The notes: generated by a model not told the origin, from the sequence alone. Positions 9,992 to 19,800 are shown, counted from the stretch's first letter. The stretch: 57,470 nt of DNA from DASSWG01 sp041689995 (GCA_041689995.1 JBDNFD010000085.1:1-57470), one strand, 5' to 3'. Program-made: numbers and translations.

Positions 9992-11677
9992 ATGAAATTT
10001 AAAAATTTGTTTGTATTATTCTTTCTGAGCGCACCACTATTATTTTATGGACAACAACCAAAAGAAGTTCTTTTTACAGTGGATGGCGACCCGGTTTATA
10101 CAGATACTTTCAAAAGAATGTACTCTAAAAATCAAGATTTAATCGCTGGGGAATCTGCGACACCAATCGCCGATTATTTAGATTTATACATCGATTACAG
10201 CCTAAAAATAAAGGAAGCCAAAGCCCAAAAATTAGATGAAAAGGCTTCTTTTCTGAATGAATTCAACAAATATCGCGCACAACTTTCACAAAAATATATT
10301 ACGGAAAATGAAGTAACCGCGGAACTTGTTCATGAGGCTTACGACCGAACAAAAACCGCCGTAAATGCCAGCCATATTTTGATCACCCTGAAACCAAATG
10401 CCAATCCTGACGATACGCTGAAAGCTTATAATCATGTGTTGGAAATCAGGAAAGAGATTCTGGCCGGCAAAGCATTTCCCGATGCCGCAAGAGAATATTC
10501 CGAAGACCCTTCCGTCAAGAAAAATGGCGGTAGTTTAGGTTGGTTTAGGGCTTTTAAAATGGTATATCCTTTTGAAAATGCCGTTTACAATACTAAAGTT
10601 GGCGAAATTTCCATGCCGATCCGAACGCAATATGGCTATCATTTAATAAAAGTGAACGATAAAAGACCGGCCAAAGGAAAAGTGAAGGTGGCGCATATTA
10701 TGTTGTTCGAAAATGGGAATGATTCGGTGCCGGATCCGCATAAATTGATTTTTGAACTTTACGATAAATTGCAAAATGGTGCCAATTTTAAGACCTTGGC
10801 AAAAAAGTACAGCGAAGACAAAAATACTGCTGTCAATGGAGGAGAATTGAATTGGTTCGATCCAGGGGATTTAAATGTTGAAAATTTTGGTGAAGTTGCA
10901 TTTTCATTGGAAAAACCCGGTGACTTTTCAATACCCTTTCAAACTAAATTTGGATGGCATATTGTGGAATTAATTGAGAAACAACCTGTCGGTAGTTTTG
11001 AGGAGAACGAAGCCGAATTGGAAAAAAAGATCAAAAATGACGCTCGTGCTCACTTGATCAGTGATTCCATGTTTCAAGAAATTAGGGAAAAATATAAAGT
11101 CGAAAAAAACCAAAATGCACTTAATTTTTTCCATTCCATCGTAACCGATAGCATTTTGAAGGGCTCTTGGAAATTAGATACCAGCGCTATTCCACAGAAA
11201 ACCAGTATTCAGATAGGAAAAGAATCTAAAACCTATACTGATTTTGCAAACTACATTGTGCGACGTCAGAAAACACCGATCCCTGCTTCCGATAAAAACA
11301 AATTACTGGATGAATGGTATAATGATTTCGTGAATAATTCCGTTTTGGATTATCACAGAGCGCATTTGGAGGAATCAAATCCGGAGTTTGCGATGATTGC
11401 CAAAGAATATTACAACGGACTTTTGTTATTTGATTTAATGGAAAAAAAAATTTGGGGCCCAGCAAAAAAAGATTCCCTGGCACTCAAAAAATATTTTGAA
11501 AAGCACCGAAAGAAATATGGTACCAAAAATTTGGAAGACGTCCATGGATTGGTGCAAAACGATTATCAAAAATATTTAGAGGCGATTTTGATGAAAAATT
11601 TACATAAAAAATTTGATGTAAAAATCAATGAAAAGAACTTGGAACAAGTAAAGAGATATTTTGAAAAACAAAAGTAA
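9992..11677 (+). CDS. Periplasmic peptidylprolyl isomerase with two parvulin domains
   Basis: 561 residues from the ATG at 9992, chosen because a promoter sits at 9931-9961 and the protein then begins with a proper signal peptide (MKFKNLFVLFFLSAPLLFYGQ). An N-terminal helical SurA-like region (about 25-120) is followed by two PpiC/parvulin domains: 124-225 (ASHILITL, GGSLGWF, YGYHLIKV) and 230-335 (VAHIMLFE, GGELNWFDPGD, FGWHIVEL). A long C-terminal helical part has no recognised motif. It likely assists outer-membrane protein folding. First gene of an operon; its stop overlaps the next frame by 17 bases. Confidence 0.92.
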   Translation: MKFKNLFVLFFLSAPLLFYGQQPKEVLFTVDGDPVYTDTFKRMYSKNQDLIAGESATPIADYLDLYIDYSLKIKEAKAQKLDEKASFLNEFNKYRAQLSQKYITENEVTAELVHEAYDRTKTAVNASHILITLKPNANPDDTLKAYNHVLEIRKEILAGKAFPDAAREYSEDPSVKKNGGSLGWFRAFKMVYPFENAVYNTKVGEISMPIRTQYGYHLIKVNDKRPAKGKVKVAHIMLFENGNDSVPDPHKLIFELYDKLQNGANFKTLAKKYSEDKNTAVNGGELNWFDPGDLNVENFGEVAFSLEKPGDFSIPFQTKFGWHIVELIEKQPVGSFEENEAELEKKIKNDARAHLISDSMFQEIREKYKVEKNQNALNFFHSIVTDSILKGSWKLDTSAIPQKTSIQIGKESKTYTDFANYIVRRQKTPIPASDKNKLLDEWYNDFVNNSVLDYHRAHLEESNPEFAMIAKEYYNGLLLFDLMEKKIWGPAKKDSLALKKYFEKHRKKYGTKNLEDVHGLVQNDYQKYLEAILMKNLHKKFDVKINEKNLEQVKRYFEKQK

Positions 11678-12509
11678 CTATTTTCTTCTTTTCGGATTGA
11701 TTTTTTCCTTATTAGGATGTGAAAAAGTCCCCAAGGAAGCCGTGGCACGCGTCAATGACACCTTTCTGTACCGTGAAGATATTTCGGATTTGGTGAGTAA
11801 AGAAATTTCTCCATTGGACAGTGCGGTGATTGTTTCGAATTACATAAAAAATTGGGTGACGGAACAAGTGCTTTTGGATAGGGCAAAGTTAAATTTACCC
11901 GAGGAAACCCAGAAAAAATTTAAAGCTTTGGTTCATGATTACGATAAAAACCTGCTTATCAAAGCCTATAAAGACGCTTTAGTGGAACAAAATTTGGATA
12001 CTCTTTTGACCGACGAGGAAATCTCGGTTTTTTATGAAGGCCATAATAATATATTTTATTTGAACGAGAATTTGATAAAATTGCGCTATATTCATTTGAA
12101 CGATTCCTTATCAAATTTTAAAGAAGTTAAAAAAGAATTTAAAGATTTTTCCAAAGAAGATTGCAAGAATTTACTCGATCAGGCATTACAATTCAATTCT
12201 TATTCGTTCAATGATTCTGTATGGATCAGCGAAATAAAGGTTTACGAACATATAAAACCTTTGAGCGCAAAGAACAATGAGACACTTTTAAAAAAATCGA
12301 ATTTCATGCAACTTGAAGATTCATTAGGAGTATATTTGATTTTTGTAAACGACGTTCTGCTGCGGAACGAAAAAGCCCCATTAAATTACGTAAAGCCCAC
12401 CATAAAACAGATTTTGTTGCACAAAAGGAAATTGGAGTTGGCAAAAAAAATGGAACAAGACATTAAAAACGATGCATTCAAAAATGAACAAATTGAAATC
12501 TATAATTAA
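11661..12509 (+). CDS. Putative lipoprotein related to SurA/PPIase chaperones, no parvulin domain
   Basis: 282 residues beginning at TTG 11661 (no ATG is available near the N-terminus), overlapping the upstream gene by 17 bases. MKNKSNYFLLFGLIFSLLGC is a lipoprotein signal with Cys at residue 20. The rest is charged and helical, with a SurA-N-like pattern (VARVNDTFLYREDISDLV, then TEQVLLDRAKL). I see no complete parvulin active-site motif (no GG-x-LGWF or FGYHII), so it may be a non-catalytic chaperone. It sits between two PPIase genes and its end overlaps the third gene, so it is probably made together with them. Confidence 0.8.
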   Translation: MKNKSNYFLLFGLIFSLLGCEKVPKEAVARVNDTFLYREDISDLVSKEISPLDSAVIVSNYIKNWVTEQVLLDRAKLNLPEETQKKFKALVHDYDKNLLIKAYKDALVEQNLDTLLTDEEISVFYEGHNNIFYLNENLIKLRYIHLNDSLSNFKEVKKEFKDFSKEDCKNLLDQALQFNSYSFNDSVWISEIKVYEHIKPLSAKNNETLLKKSNFMQLEDSLGVYLIFVNDVLLRNEKAPLNYVKPTIKQILLHKRKLELAKKMEQDIKNDAFKNEQIEIYN

Positions 12510-13977
12510 TCCCGTTTTTCTGTCCATTGTGGGCATGGGTTTTCCGTTTTTTTGTGCTGCGCAAGTATCTGCGACAGAAGAAAACAATAATCAAACAGAT
12601 TCCACAGCAGTGGTTAATCAAGAATATATGATGGCAACGACCGATAGCCTCGAACAAATGAGCGGTGTTGTGAGGGATTCAGTTCCTTTTGAACCGTTCA
12701 AAATAGACGGAGTTGCGGCGGTTATTGGCGAACGGCTTATTTTGGAAAGTGATATTCAGAAAATGTATGCCGATCTGAAAAGCAAAGGAATCCCTACGTC
12801 AGGAATTACGGATTGCCAGTTGGCGGAACGATTGATGAAAAATAAACTGTACGCACACCAAGCCATTCAGGACAGTATAGTGGTAGATGACTCAAAGATT
12901 CAATCGATGACCAACCAACGAATCGATTATTTTGTGGACCAACTCGGCAGCATGGAAAAAATGCTCGAATTCTACAATATGGGCAGTGAAGCCGAACTTC
13001 GGGATAAACTTTTTGAAATTACAAAAGAACAAGAACTCAGCAAATTGATGCAAGAAAAAGTCATCAAAGATGTTGAAATTACTCCGGAAGAAGTTCGTAC
13101 CTTCTTTAAAAATATCCCAGAGGATCAACGTCCAAAATTTGGTGACGAAGTAGAAATTGCCCAAATTGTAATAGAACCAGAAGTCCCGCAAGTCGAAGTA
13201 CAGAAAGTCATCGATAAACTGAACAGTTTTCGCAACGAAATATTGGCGGGAGAATCGACTTTCGCCACTAAAGCAGTTCTATATTCCAACGATCCCGGCA
13301 CAAGTAGTACCGGCGGCGCGATCACGCTGACCCGTGATTCCCGTTTTGTGCAGGAATTCAAAGACGTTGCTTTCAGTTTACAGGAAGGTGAAATAAGTAA
13401 ACCTTTCAAAACAGAATTTGGCTATCACATCATTAAAGTCGATAAGATTCGGGGACAACAGATTGATGTGCGACACATATTGTTAATTCCGGCGGTTACG
13501 AAGGAAACCATACAGGCGGCAAAAGAGAAAATAGACAGTATCCGTGGATTGATTGTTTCTGGAAAAATGCAATTTTCGGAGGCAGCACAACAATTTTCCG
13601 ATCAGAAAGAAACTCGCGAAGATGGCGGAAAATTGATCAATCCAACCACCGGTGACACCCGATTTGACCAGACGAAAGTAGATCCTTCCATCTACAATCA
13701 GGTGGTTGATTTGAAAGAAGGTCAGGTTTCGGGAGTATTGACAGATAATGATCGTTTAGGAAAATTATTCTATAAAATCATTACCGTGCTTCATCGCTAT
13801 CCAGCACATATTGCCAATTATACACAAGATTTCACCAAAATCAAAGATTTGGCTTTAACCGAAAAAAAGTTAGATGTAATCGACAAATGGCAAGAAGAAA
13901 CCATAGAAAACACATATATTAAGATAAACGGAAAATACCGGGATTGTGATTTCTTGACCGAATGGGTCAAAAAATAA
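12484..13977 (+). CDS. SurA-like periplasmic peptidylprolyl isomerase
   Basis: About 497 residues from the ATG at 12484; an ATG four codons earlier (12472) is also possible. The inner start gives a cleaner signal peptide (MNKLKSIINPVFLSIVGMG to FFCAAQ). After a poorly conserved Thr/Asn-rich linker comes a SurA N-domain (VAAVIGERLILESDIQ, residues about 75-190). Two parvulin-type domains follow: about 225-330 (IAQIVIEPE, GGAITLTRDS, FGYHIIKVDKIRGQ) and about 335-440 (VRHILLIPAV, GGKLINPTTGD). It begins inside the preceding gene. It should act in the periplasm as a folding factor for outer-membrane proteins. Confidence 0.92.
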   Translation: MNKLKSIINPVFLSIVGMGFPFFCAAQVSATEENNNQTDSTAVVNQEYMMATTDSLEQMSGVVRDSVPFEPFKIDGVAAVIGERLILESDIQKMYADLKSKGIPTSGITDCQLAERLMKNKLYAHQAIQDSIVVDDSKIQSMTNQRIDYFVDQLGSMEKMLEFYNMGSEAELRDKLFEITKEQELSKLMQEKVIKDVEITPEEVRTFFKNIPEDQRPKFGDEVEIAQIVIEPEVPQVEVQKVIDKLNSFRNEILAGESTFATKAVLYSNDPGTSSTGGAITLTRDSRFVQEFKDVAFSLQEGEISKPFKTEFGYHIIKVDKIRGQQIDVRHILLIPAVTKETIQAAKEKIDSIRGLIVSGKMQFSEAAQQFSDQKETREDGGKLINPTTGDTRFDQTKVDPSIYNQVVDLKEGQVSGVLTDNDRLGKLFYKIITVLHRYPAHIANYTQDFTKIKDLALTEKKLDVIDKWQEETIENTYIKINGKYRDCDFLTEWVKK

Positions 13978-14018
13978 ATTAAATATCAATCCTATTCCAA
14001 AAAAACAGAAAGAATTCC

Positions 14019-14972
14019 ATGTCCGACGTTGCAGCAATCGAAGCTTTGGTACAAAAACACGCCGAGCTAAAAAAAGAAATTTCTAAAGTAATCATTGGCC
14101 AAGATTTGGTTTTGGAACAAATATTACTTTCCATTTTTTCAGGCGGCCATGCCCTTCTGATCGGTGTTCCGGGACTTGCAAAAACTTTGATGGTCAATAC
14201 GATTGCGCAAGCGCTCGGTTTGGATTTCAAGCGGATCCAATTCACTCCCGACCTGATGCCAAGCGATATTCTGGGTTCTGAAATATTGGATGAAAATCGA
14301 AATTTTAAATTTATGAAGGGACCTATTTTCGCAAATATTATTTTAGCGGATGAAATAAACCGGACGCCGCCCAAAACCCAAGCCGCTTTATTGGAGGCCA
14401 TGCAAGAACGTTCGGTTACCATTTCGGGAAAAAACTACCCATTGGGAAATCCGTATTTTGTTTTGGCCACCCAAAACCCCATCGAACAAGAAGGCACTTA
14501 TCCTCTTCCAGAAGCGCAATTGGACCGGTTCATGTTTGCCATCAATTTAGAATATCCTAGTTTTGAGGAAGAAGTTGAAGTTGTAAAAAGTACGACCACA
14601 GATCGCAAGGCAACTGTAAATCCTTTACTCAGTGCCCAAGAAATCATTGATTTCCAGCATTTGATCCGTCGGGTTCCGGTTGCTGACAATGTAGTGGAAT
14701 ATGCTGTGAACCTTGTCGGAAAAACACGGCCGGGTGGAAATTCTGCTCCGGATATCGTCAAAGAATACATCGATTGGGGAGCCGGACCGAGAGCTTCACA
14801 GAATCTGATTTTGGCAGCTAAATCCCATTCCGCCATCCACGGAAAATTTTCACCTGATATCGAAAATGTTCGGTTTGTAGCACAAGGAATTCTACGCCAT
14901 CGGATTATTAAAAATTACAAAGCGGAAGCCGAAGGAATTACCGAAGAAAAGATCATAGAAAGTTTATTTTAG
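14019..14972 (+). CDS. MoxR family AAA+ ATPase
   Basis: 317 residues. Walker A region LIGVPGLAKT (about 47-56), Walker B IILADEINR, sensor-1 FVLATQNPIEQEGTYPLPEAQLD and the C-terminal lid with GAGPRASQNLILAAK are all characteristic of MoxR. These ATPases usually act with a DUF58/VWA (Bat-type) protein in protein maturation or stress. No such partner gene follows here; a 455-base gap and aconitase come next. It lies 41 bases after the SurA-like gene and probably shares its transcript, which hints at an envelope-related role (inference). Confidence 0.93.
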   Translation: MSDVAAIEALVQKHAELKKEISKVIIGQDLVLEQILLSIFSGGHALLIGVPGLAKTLMVNTIAQALGLDFKRIQFTPDLMPSDILGSEILDENRNFKFMKGPIFANIILADEINRTPPKTQAALLEAMQERSVTISGKNYPLGNPYFVLATQNPIEQEGTYPLPEAQLDRFMFAINLEYPSFEEEVEVVKSTTTDRKATVNPLLSAQEIIDFQHLIRRVPVADNVVEYAVNLVGKTRPGGNSAPDIVKEYIDWGAGPRASQNLILAAKSHSAIHGKFSPDIENVRFVAQGILRHRIIKNYKAEAEGITEEKIIESLF

Positions 14973-15427
14973 ATTTACCGTTTCTGTCTTCTGTCTGAAA
15001 TTCCCGCAAAACATTTTTATTCCTGGTAAAAGAAAAACGTTCCAAAATATTCATTTCCTAAATATTTATTTAAATTTTCTATATGTGTGCAAATATTCCT
15101 CGCCATATTTCCTCATTCGGCAAATTATATGACGAATATTTAAAATTACTTTGACTATTTTAAAATTCTGAAACATTTTTGTATTTTCGCGTGTCGAAAA
15201 CAAACAGACAAATCATTTTTTAAAATTGATCATTTAAAAAAAGTGATTTCCAAGAAGTGATATTAAATATTTGTCCATTTCAACAAACCAATATATTATT
15301 TTATAGCCCTAAACCTATTATAAATAGTAACAAAGCATTCTATCTACCTTGCCAAATTTCATTTTCGGCTCATAGGATTTTATATTTATTCAGATAAGGT
15401 TATTTTAAAACAAAAAATTTTCAGATA
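14973..15427. other. 455-base gap before aconitase
   Basis: No credible ORF on either strand and no tRNA-like or clear terminator structure. It is A+T-rich with scattered T- and A-runs. TATTTTCG at 15182-15189 is one base from the -7 consensus and would give aconitase a leader of about 235 bases. This is a weak promoter guess. Confidence 0.5.
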
Positions 15428-17695
15428 ATGGCGTACGACATTGAAATGATTAAAAAAGTATATTCTAAAATTCAGGAACGCGTGGACCAAGCTCGCAATA
15501 TAGTGGGTCGTCCCCTAACGCTTTCTGAAAAAATATTGTATTCCCATCTTTGGGATGGGACTCCTTCCCGCGGATTTGAAAGAGGAAAAGATTATGTCGA
15601 TTTCGCACCAGATCGCATTGCATGCCAGGACGCGACGGCGCAGATGGCCTTGCTTCAATTTATGCAAGCAGGAAAGGAGCAAGTTGCGGTTCCCACCACC
15701 GTTCACTGCGACCATTTGATACAGGCCAAACAAGGCGCAAAAATCGATTTGAAACGAGCAAATGAAACCAGCAATGAAGTTTTTGATTTCTTGGGGTCGG
15801 TCTCCAATAAATATGGAATAGGCTTTTGGAAACCAGGAGCAGGAATTATTCACCAAGTGGTTTTGGAAAATTATGCCTTCCCCGGAGGAATGATGATCGG
15901 TACTGATTCACATACTGTAAATGCGGGTGGATTGGGAATGGTCGCCGTTGGAGTTGGAGGCGCAGACGCTGTTGACGTGATGGCCGGAATGCCTTGGGAA
16001 TTGAAATTTCCGAAACTGATCGGTATTAAACTAACAGGAAAATTGAACGGATGGACCGCTTCTAAAGATGTTATATTAAAAGTTGCCGGAATCTTAACCG
16101 TAAAAGGAGGAACCGGCGCCATTGTTGAATATTTTGGAGAAGGCGCAAAAAATCTCTCCTGCACCGGCAAAGGAACAATTTGTAATATGGGTGCGGAAAT
16201 TGGTGCCACAACTTCTACTTTCGGTTATGACGATTCCATGGAACGTTTCTTACGCGCCACAAACCGCAATGATGTTGCAGATGCGGCCAATGACGTACGC
16301 CAATATTTGACGGGCGATCCGGAAGTGTATCAAAATCCAGCGCAATATTTCGATGAAGTGATCGAAATAAACCTTTCAGAATTAAAACCACATTTAAACG
16401 GACCGTTTACTCCAGATTTGGCTACACCAATTTCCGAAATGAGGGAAAAAGCATTGGCACATGATTGGCCGATAAAGGTCGATTGGGGCCTTATTGGTTC
16501 ATGCACGAATTCTTCCTATGAAGATTTGACACGAGCCGCTTCCATTGCAAAACAAGCCGTGGATAAAAAAATTAAACCGAAATCAGATTTTGGGATTAAT
16601 CCAGGTTCGGAGCAAATCCGCTTCACCGCTGAACGTGACGGATTATTGCAAATTTTTGAAGATTTGGATGCAACTATTTTCACCAATGCTTGTGGACCTT
16701 GCATAGGCCAATGGGATAGAAGTGATCGATTGGGTGACGAAAAAAACACAATCGTACATTCTTTCAACCGAAATTTTTCCAAAAGAGCGGACGGAAACCC
16801 AAATACACATGCCTTCGTTGGTTCCCCAGAAATGGTGGCGGCAATCGCTATTTCGGGTCGATTGGATTTCGACCCAACACGCGACAGTTTATTGAATGAA
16901 GATGGAATGGAAGTCATGCTTGAAGCACCTAAAGGAGTTGAATTGCCTCCCACAGGTTTTGATGTCGAAGACGCTGGGTTTATAGCACCAATGATGGACG
17001 GTGGTTCGGCGGAAATAATCGTTTCCGAAGATAGCGAACGCTTGCAATTATTAACACCATTTGAACAATGGGACGGTAAAAATTTACTTGGTGCGAAACT
17101 CCTGATCAAAGCCGATGGGAAATGCACTACCGATCATATTTCCATGGCGGGACCTTGGTTGCGATTCCGTGGACATTTGGACAATATTTCCAATAATTGT
17201 TTGATCGGAGCGGTAAACGCATTCAACATGAAAACCAATTTTGTAAAAAATCAGTTGACAGGTGAATATGGTGGCGTACCACAAACCGCTAGAGCATATA
17301 AAGCTGCAGATATTCCAACTGTGGTGGTGGGCGATCATAATTACGGAGAAGGATCTTCACGTGAGCATGCGGCAATGGAACCGAGACATTTAGGTGTCAA
17401 AGTTGTTTTGGTAAAATCTTTTGCGCGAATTCACGAAACCAATTTGAAAAAACAAGGTATGCTAGGGATCGTTTTTGATAATGAAGACGATTACGATTTA
17501 GTTCGGGAAGCTGATACTTTCAATTTTATCGATTTGGAAAATTTCGCCCCAGAAACCCCATTGACCATTGAGTTGGTTCACAACGATGGAACTAAAGATA
17601 TCATTAAGACGAATCATACCTATAATGAAGCTCAAATTGCATGGTTCAGGGAAGGAAGCGCTTTGAATTTAATAAAAAAGGAAAACGCCGCTTAA
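15428..17695 (+). CDS. acn: Aconitate hydratase
   Basis: 755 residues, the length and domain order of mitochondrial-type aconitase. It isomerises citrate to isocitrate in the TCA cycle with a [4Fe-4S] cluster. The cluster cysteines are seen in LIGSCTNSSYEDL (about residue 358) and TNACGPCIGQW (about 421 and 424). Further active-site motifs are MIGTDSHTVNAGG, MDGGSAEI, and the swivel-domain GDHNYGEGSSREHAAMEPRH (about 640). The gene stands alone after a long upstream gap and is convergent with accD. It has no overlap with the long antisense frame at 16516-17127. Confidence 0.97.
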   Translation: MAYDIEMIKKVYSKIQERVDQARNIVGRPLTLSEKILYSHLWDGTPSRGFERGKDYVDFAPDRIACQDATAQMALLQFMQAGKEQVAVPTTVHCDHLIQAKQGAKIDLKRANETSNEVFDFLGSVSNKYGIGFWKPGAGIIHQVVLENYAFPGGMMIGTDSHTVNAGGLGMVAVGVGGADAVDVMAGMPWELKFPKLIGIKLTGKLNGWTASKDVILKVAGILTVKGGTGAIVEYFGEGAKNLSCTGKGTICNMGAEIGATTSTFGYDDSMERFLRATNRNDVADAANDVRQYLTGDPEVYQNPAQYFDEVIEINLSELKPHLNGPFTPDLATPISEMREKALAHDWPIKVDWGLIGSCTNSSYEDLTRAASIAKQAVDKKIKPKSDFGINPGSEQIRFTAERDGLLQIFEDLDATIFTNACGPCIGQWDRSDRLGDEKNTIVHSFNRNFSKRADGNPNTHAFVGSPEMVAAIAISGRLDFDPTRDSLLNEDGMEVMLEAPKGVELPPTGFDVEDAGFIAPMMDGGSAEIIVSEDSERLQLLTPFEQWDGKNLLGAKLLIKADGKCTTDHISMAGPWLRFRGHLDNISNNCLIGAVNAFNMKTNFVKNQLTGEYGGVPQTARAYKAADIPTVVVGDHNYGEGSSREHAAMEPRHLGVKVVLVKSFARIHETNLKKQGMLGIVFDNEDDYDLVREADTFNFIDLENFAPETPLTIELVHNDGTKDIIKTNHTYNEAQIAWFREGSALNLIKKENAA

Positions 17696-17763
17696 TAAAT
17701 CTTTCAATTGCCAAAAAACCTGCACTATTTTTAAAACTTGGCAGATTTAAATATATTGTTGAT
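17696..17763. terminator. Possible shared terminator between convergent acn and accD
   Basis: AAATCT (17698-17703) and GCCAA pair with TTGGC and AGATTT across about 45 bases, giving an interrupted hairpin between the two convergent stop codons. The stem is broken by an unpaired stretch on one side, so this is tentative. Confidence 0.3.
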
Positions 17764-18621
17764 TTATTTTCGAACAGGTTGATTTAGCACTAGATCCAAA
17801 TATAAATTTACTTTATCCTTTAGTTCTTTCCGTGGAACAATGAAATCTAAAAATCCATGTTCCAATAAAAATTCGGCACTTTGGAAACCTTCCGGAAGAT
17901 CTTGTCCCGTAGTATCCCGCACCACACGCGGACCGGCAAAACCAATTAAAGCGCCAGGCTCAGAGATATTAATGTCGCCCAACATGGCAAAAGAAGCAGT
18001 GGTTCCGCCCGTCGTCGGGTCTGTACATAATGAAATATATGGTATTTTCTTTTCGGCCAATTGAGCCAATTTTGCCGAAGTTTTGGCAAGTTGCATTAGG
18101 GATAATGCGGCTTCCATCATACGAGCACCACCTGATTTTGATATTACCATTAATGGAATATTATTTTTCAGGGAATAATCTGCGGCGCGTGCTACTTTCT
18201 CACCAACCACCGATCCCATAGAACCTCCAATAAATCGAAAATCCATACAAGCGACTACCAAATTATTCCCTTTTGATTTTCCAACCGCTGTGCGAATAGC
18301 ATCCTTTAGTCCGGTTTTAGTTTGGGCTTCTTTTAAACGTTCCACATATTTTTTGGTGTCTTCAAAATTCAGCGGATCTTTGGAAGTAAGGTCTGCATCA
18401 AGCTCTTCAAACTCATTGTTATCAAATAGAATTTCAAAATATTCCTTGCTTCCTATTCGCACATGATAGCCGTCTTCTGGACTAACATAAAAGTTTTTCT
18501 CCAGTTCTTCGGCATCAATTATTTTCCCCGTGGGCGATTTATACCACAATCCTTTTGGCACATCCTTTTTGTCTTCGGTGGCCGTCTGTATTCCTTTCTT
18601 TGTACGTGTAAACCAAGCCAT
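17764..18621 (-). CDS. accD: Acetyl-CoA carboxylase carboxyltransferase subunit beta
   Basis: 285 residues. With AccA it forms the carboxyltransferase that makes malonyl-CoA for fatty-acid synthesis. The crotonase-type core is intact: KSKGNNLVVACMDFRFIGGS, GSVVGEKVARA, SKSGGARMMEA, TDPTTGGTTASFAMLGDI, and FAGPRVVRDTTGQDLPEGFQ. The N-terminal region that is a four-cysteine zinc ribbon in E. coli AccD aligns here to GLWYKSPTGK and FYVSPEDGYH without any cysteine, so zinc binding is lost. Downstream of fbaA, separated by 81 bases that contain heptamer repeats. accA is not in the window. Confidence 0.97.
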   Translation of the reverse strand: MAWFTRTKKGIQTATEDKKDVPKGLWYKSPTGKIIDAEELEKNFYVSPEDGYHVRIGSKEYFEILFDNNEFEELDADLTSKDPLNFEDTKKYVERLKEAQTKTGLKDAIRTAVGKSKGNNLVVACMDFRFIGGSMGSVVGEKVARAADYSLKNNIPLMVISKSGGARMMEAALSLMQLAKTSAKLAQLAEKKIPYISLCTDPTTGGTTASFAMLGDINISEPGALIGFAGPRVVRDTTGQDLPEGFQSAEFLLEHGFLDFIVPRKELKDKVNLYLDLVLNQPVRK

Positions 18622-18633
18622 TTTTTCAATTTT

Positions 18634-18659
18634 GAATTATGAATTATGAATTATGAATT
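18634..18659. repeat. Short tandem GAATTAT repeat
   Basis: Three full copies and one partial copy of GAATTAT between fbaA and accD, just upstream of the accD start codon (18621). The unit differs by one base from the GAGTTAT array at the left edge. Length changes here could alter the accD leader. Confidence 0.85.
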
Positions 18660-18702
18660 GGGAAATTTGCATTTCTGAATCTTAATTCTTCCTTCTGAAT
18701 TA

Positions 18703-19770
18703 TCAAAGAGTATTTATATTGTTCAAATCTTCAAAAGCCTTTTTTAAGCGCGTTTTAAAGGTAAGTTCACCTTCCCGCAACCATTTACGAGGATCGTAAT
18801 ATTTCTTGTTCGGCATATCCGGGCCATCGGGATTTCCGATTTGCGATTTCAAATACTCCTTGTTTGTGCCCATATAATCACGAATTCCTTCGGTAAAAGC
18901 ATATTGCAAATCAGTATCAATATTCATTTTTACGACACCATATCCAATAGCTTCCCTGATTTCTTCCAACGAAGAACCGCTTCCACCGTGAAATACGAAA
19001 TCGATATGGTTTTTTCCCACGCCATATTTTTTGGAAACATATTCTTGGGAATTTCTCAGAATTTTGGGTGTAAGTTTCACGTTTCCCGGCTTATAAACCC
19101 CGTGTACATTTCCAAAAGCTGCGGCAATCGTAAATTGATCGCTGACTTTGCTAAGTTCTTCATAAGCAAATGCTACCTCTTCGGGCTGGGTATAAAGTTT
19201 CGAATCGTCAACCCCGCTATTGTCCACACCGTCTTCCTCGCCACCCGTGATTCCCAATTCTATTTCCAAAGTCATTCCCATTTTGCTCATGCGTTCCAGA
19301 TATCGCTTACTGATTTCGATATTTTCCTCGATAGGTTCTTCGGAAAGATCGAGCATATGTGAACTGTAAAGCGGTATTCCGAACAATTTAAAATGTTTTT
19401 CACTGGCATCAAGCAAACCATCGATCCACGGTAATAACTTCTTGGCACAATGATCTGTATGCAAAATCACCGTAGCTCCGTATGCTTCGGCCAGTTCATG
19501 GATATGTTTTGCCCCGGCAATACCCCCAAGAATAGCGGCGCGCTGGTTCACATTCGAAAGTCCTTTTCCAGCATTGAAGTGCGCTCCCCCATTCGAAAAT
19601 TGAATAATAACAGGAGCATGCAATTCGGCCGCGGTTTCCATAACCGTGTTGATGGTATTTGAACCCACCACGTTCACAGCGGGCATCGCAAAACTATGTT
19701 TCTTTGCGTGGGCAAAAATTTCCTGGACTTCTTTTCCGGTGGCCACCCCGGGTTTAATTTTGTGATCCAT
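18703..19770 (-). CDS. fbaA: Class II fructose-bisphosphate aldolase
   Basis: 355 residues, FbaA-type class II aldolase that cleaves or forms fructose-1,6-bisphosphate with a divalent metal. Visible: VILHTDHCAKKLLPW (catalytic Asp and metal His near 108-111), LEIELGITGGEEDGVDNSG (acidic metal and monovalent cation site), IAAAFGNVHGVYKPGNVKL (metal His about 226), FVFHGGSGSS (phosphate loop, metal His about 264) and MNIDTDLQ. Located between tamL and accD on the same strand; a -7 element at 19801-19808 suggests its own promoter. Confidence 0.97.
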   Translation of the reverse strand: MDHKIKPGVATGKEVQEIFAHAKKHSFAMPAVNVVGSNTINTVMETAAELHAPVIIQFSNGGAHFNAGKGLSNVNQRAAILGGIAGAKHIHELAEAYGATVILHTDHCAKKLLPWIDGLLDASEKHFKLFGIPLYSSHMLDLSEEPIEENIEISKRYLERMSKMGMTLEIELGITGGEEDGVDNSGVDDSKLYTQPEEVAFAYEELSKVSDQFTIAAAFGNVHGVYKPGNVKLTPKILRNSQEYVSKKYGVGKNHIDFVFHGGSGSSLEEIREAIGYGVVKMNIDTDLQYAFTEGIRDYMGTNKEYLKSQIGNPDGPDMPNKKYYDPRKWLREGELTFKTRLKKAFEDLNNINTL

Positions 19771-19800
19771 AATTGAATTGGCTTAGAATTTATTTCAGCA

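Noticed and set aside
16516..17127. 203-codon minus-strand frame inside aconitase
   Set aside because: Lies fully antisense to the intact aconitase catalytic region and has no recognisable features.
18841..19362. 173-codon plus-strand frame inside fbaA
   Set aside because: Antisense to the aldolase active-site region; no promoter, motif or plausible start.
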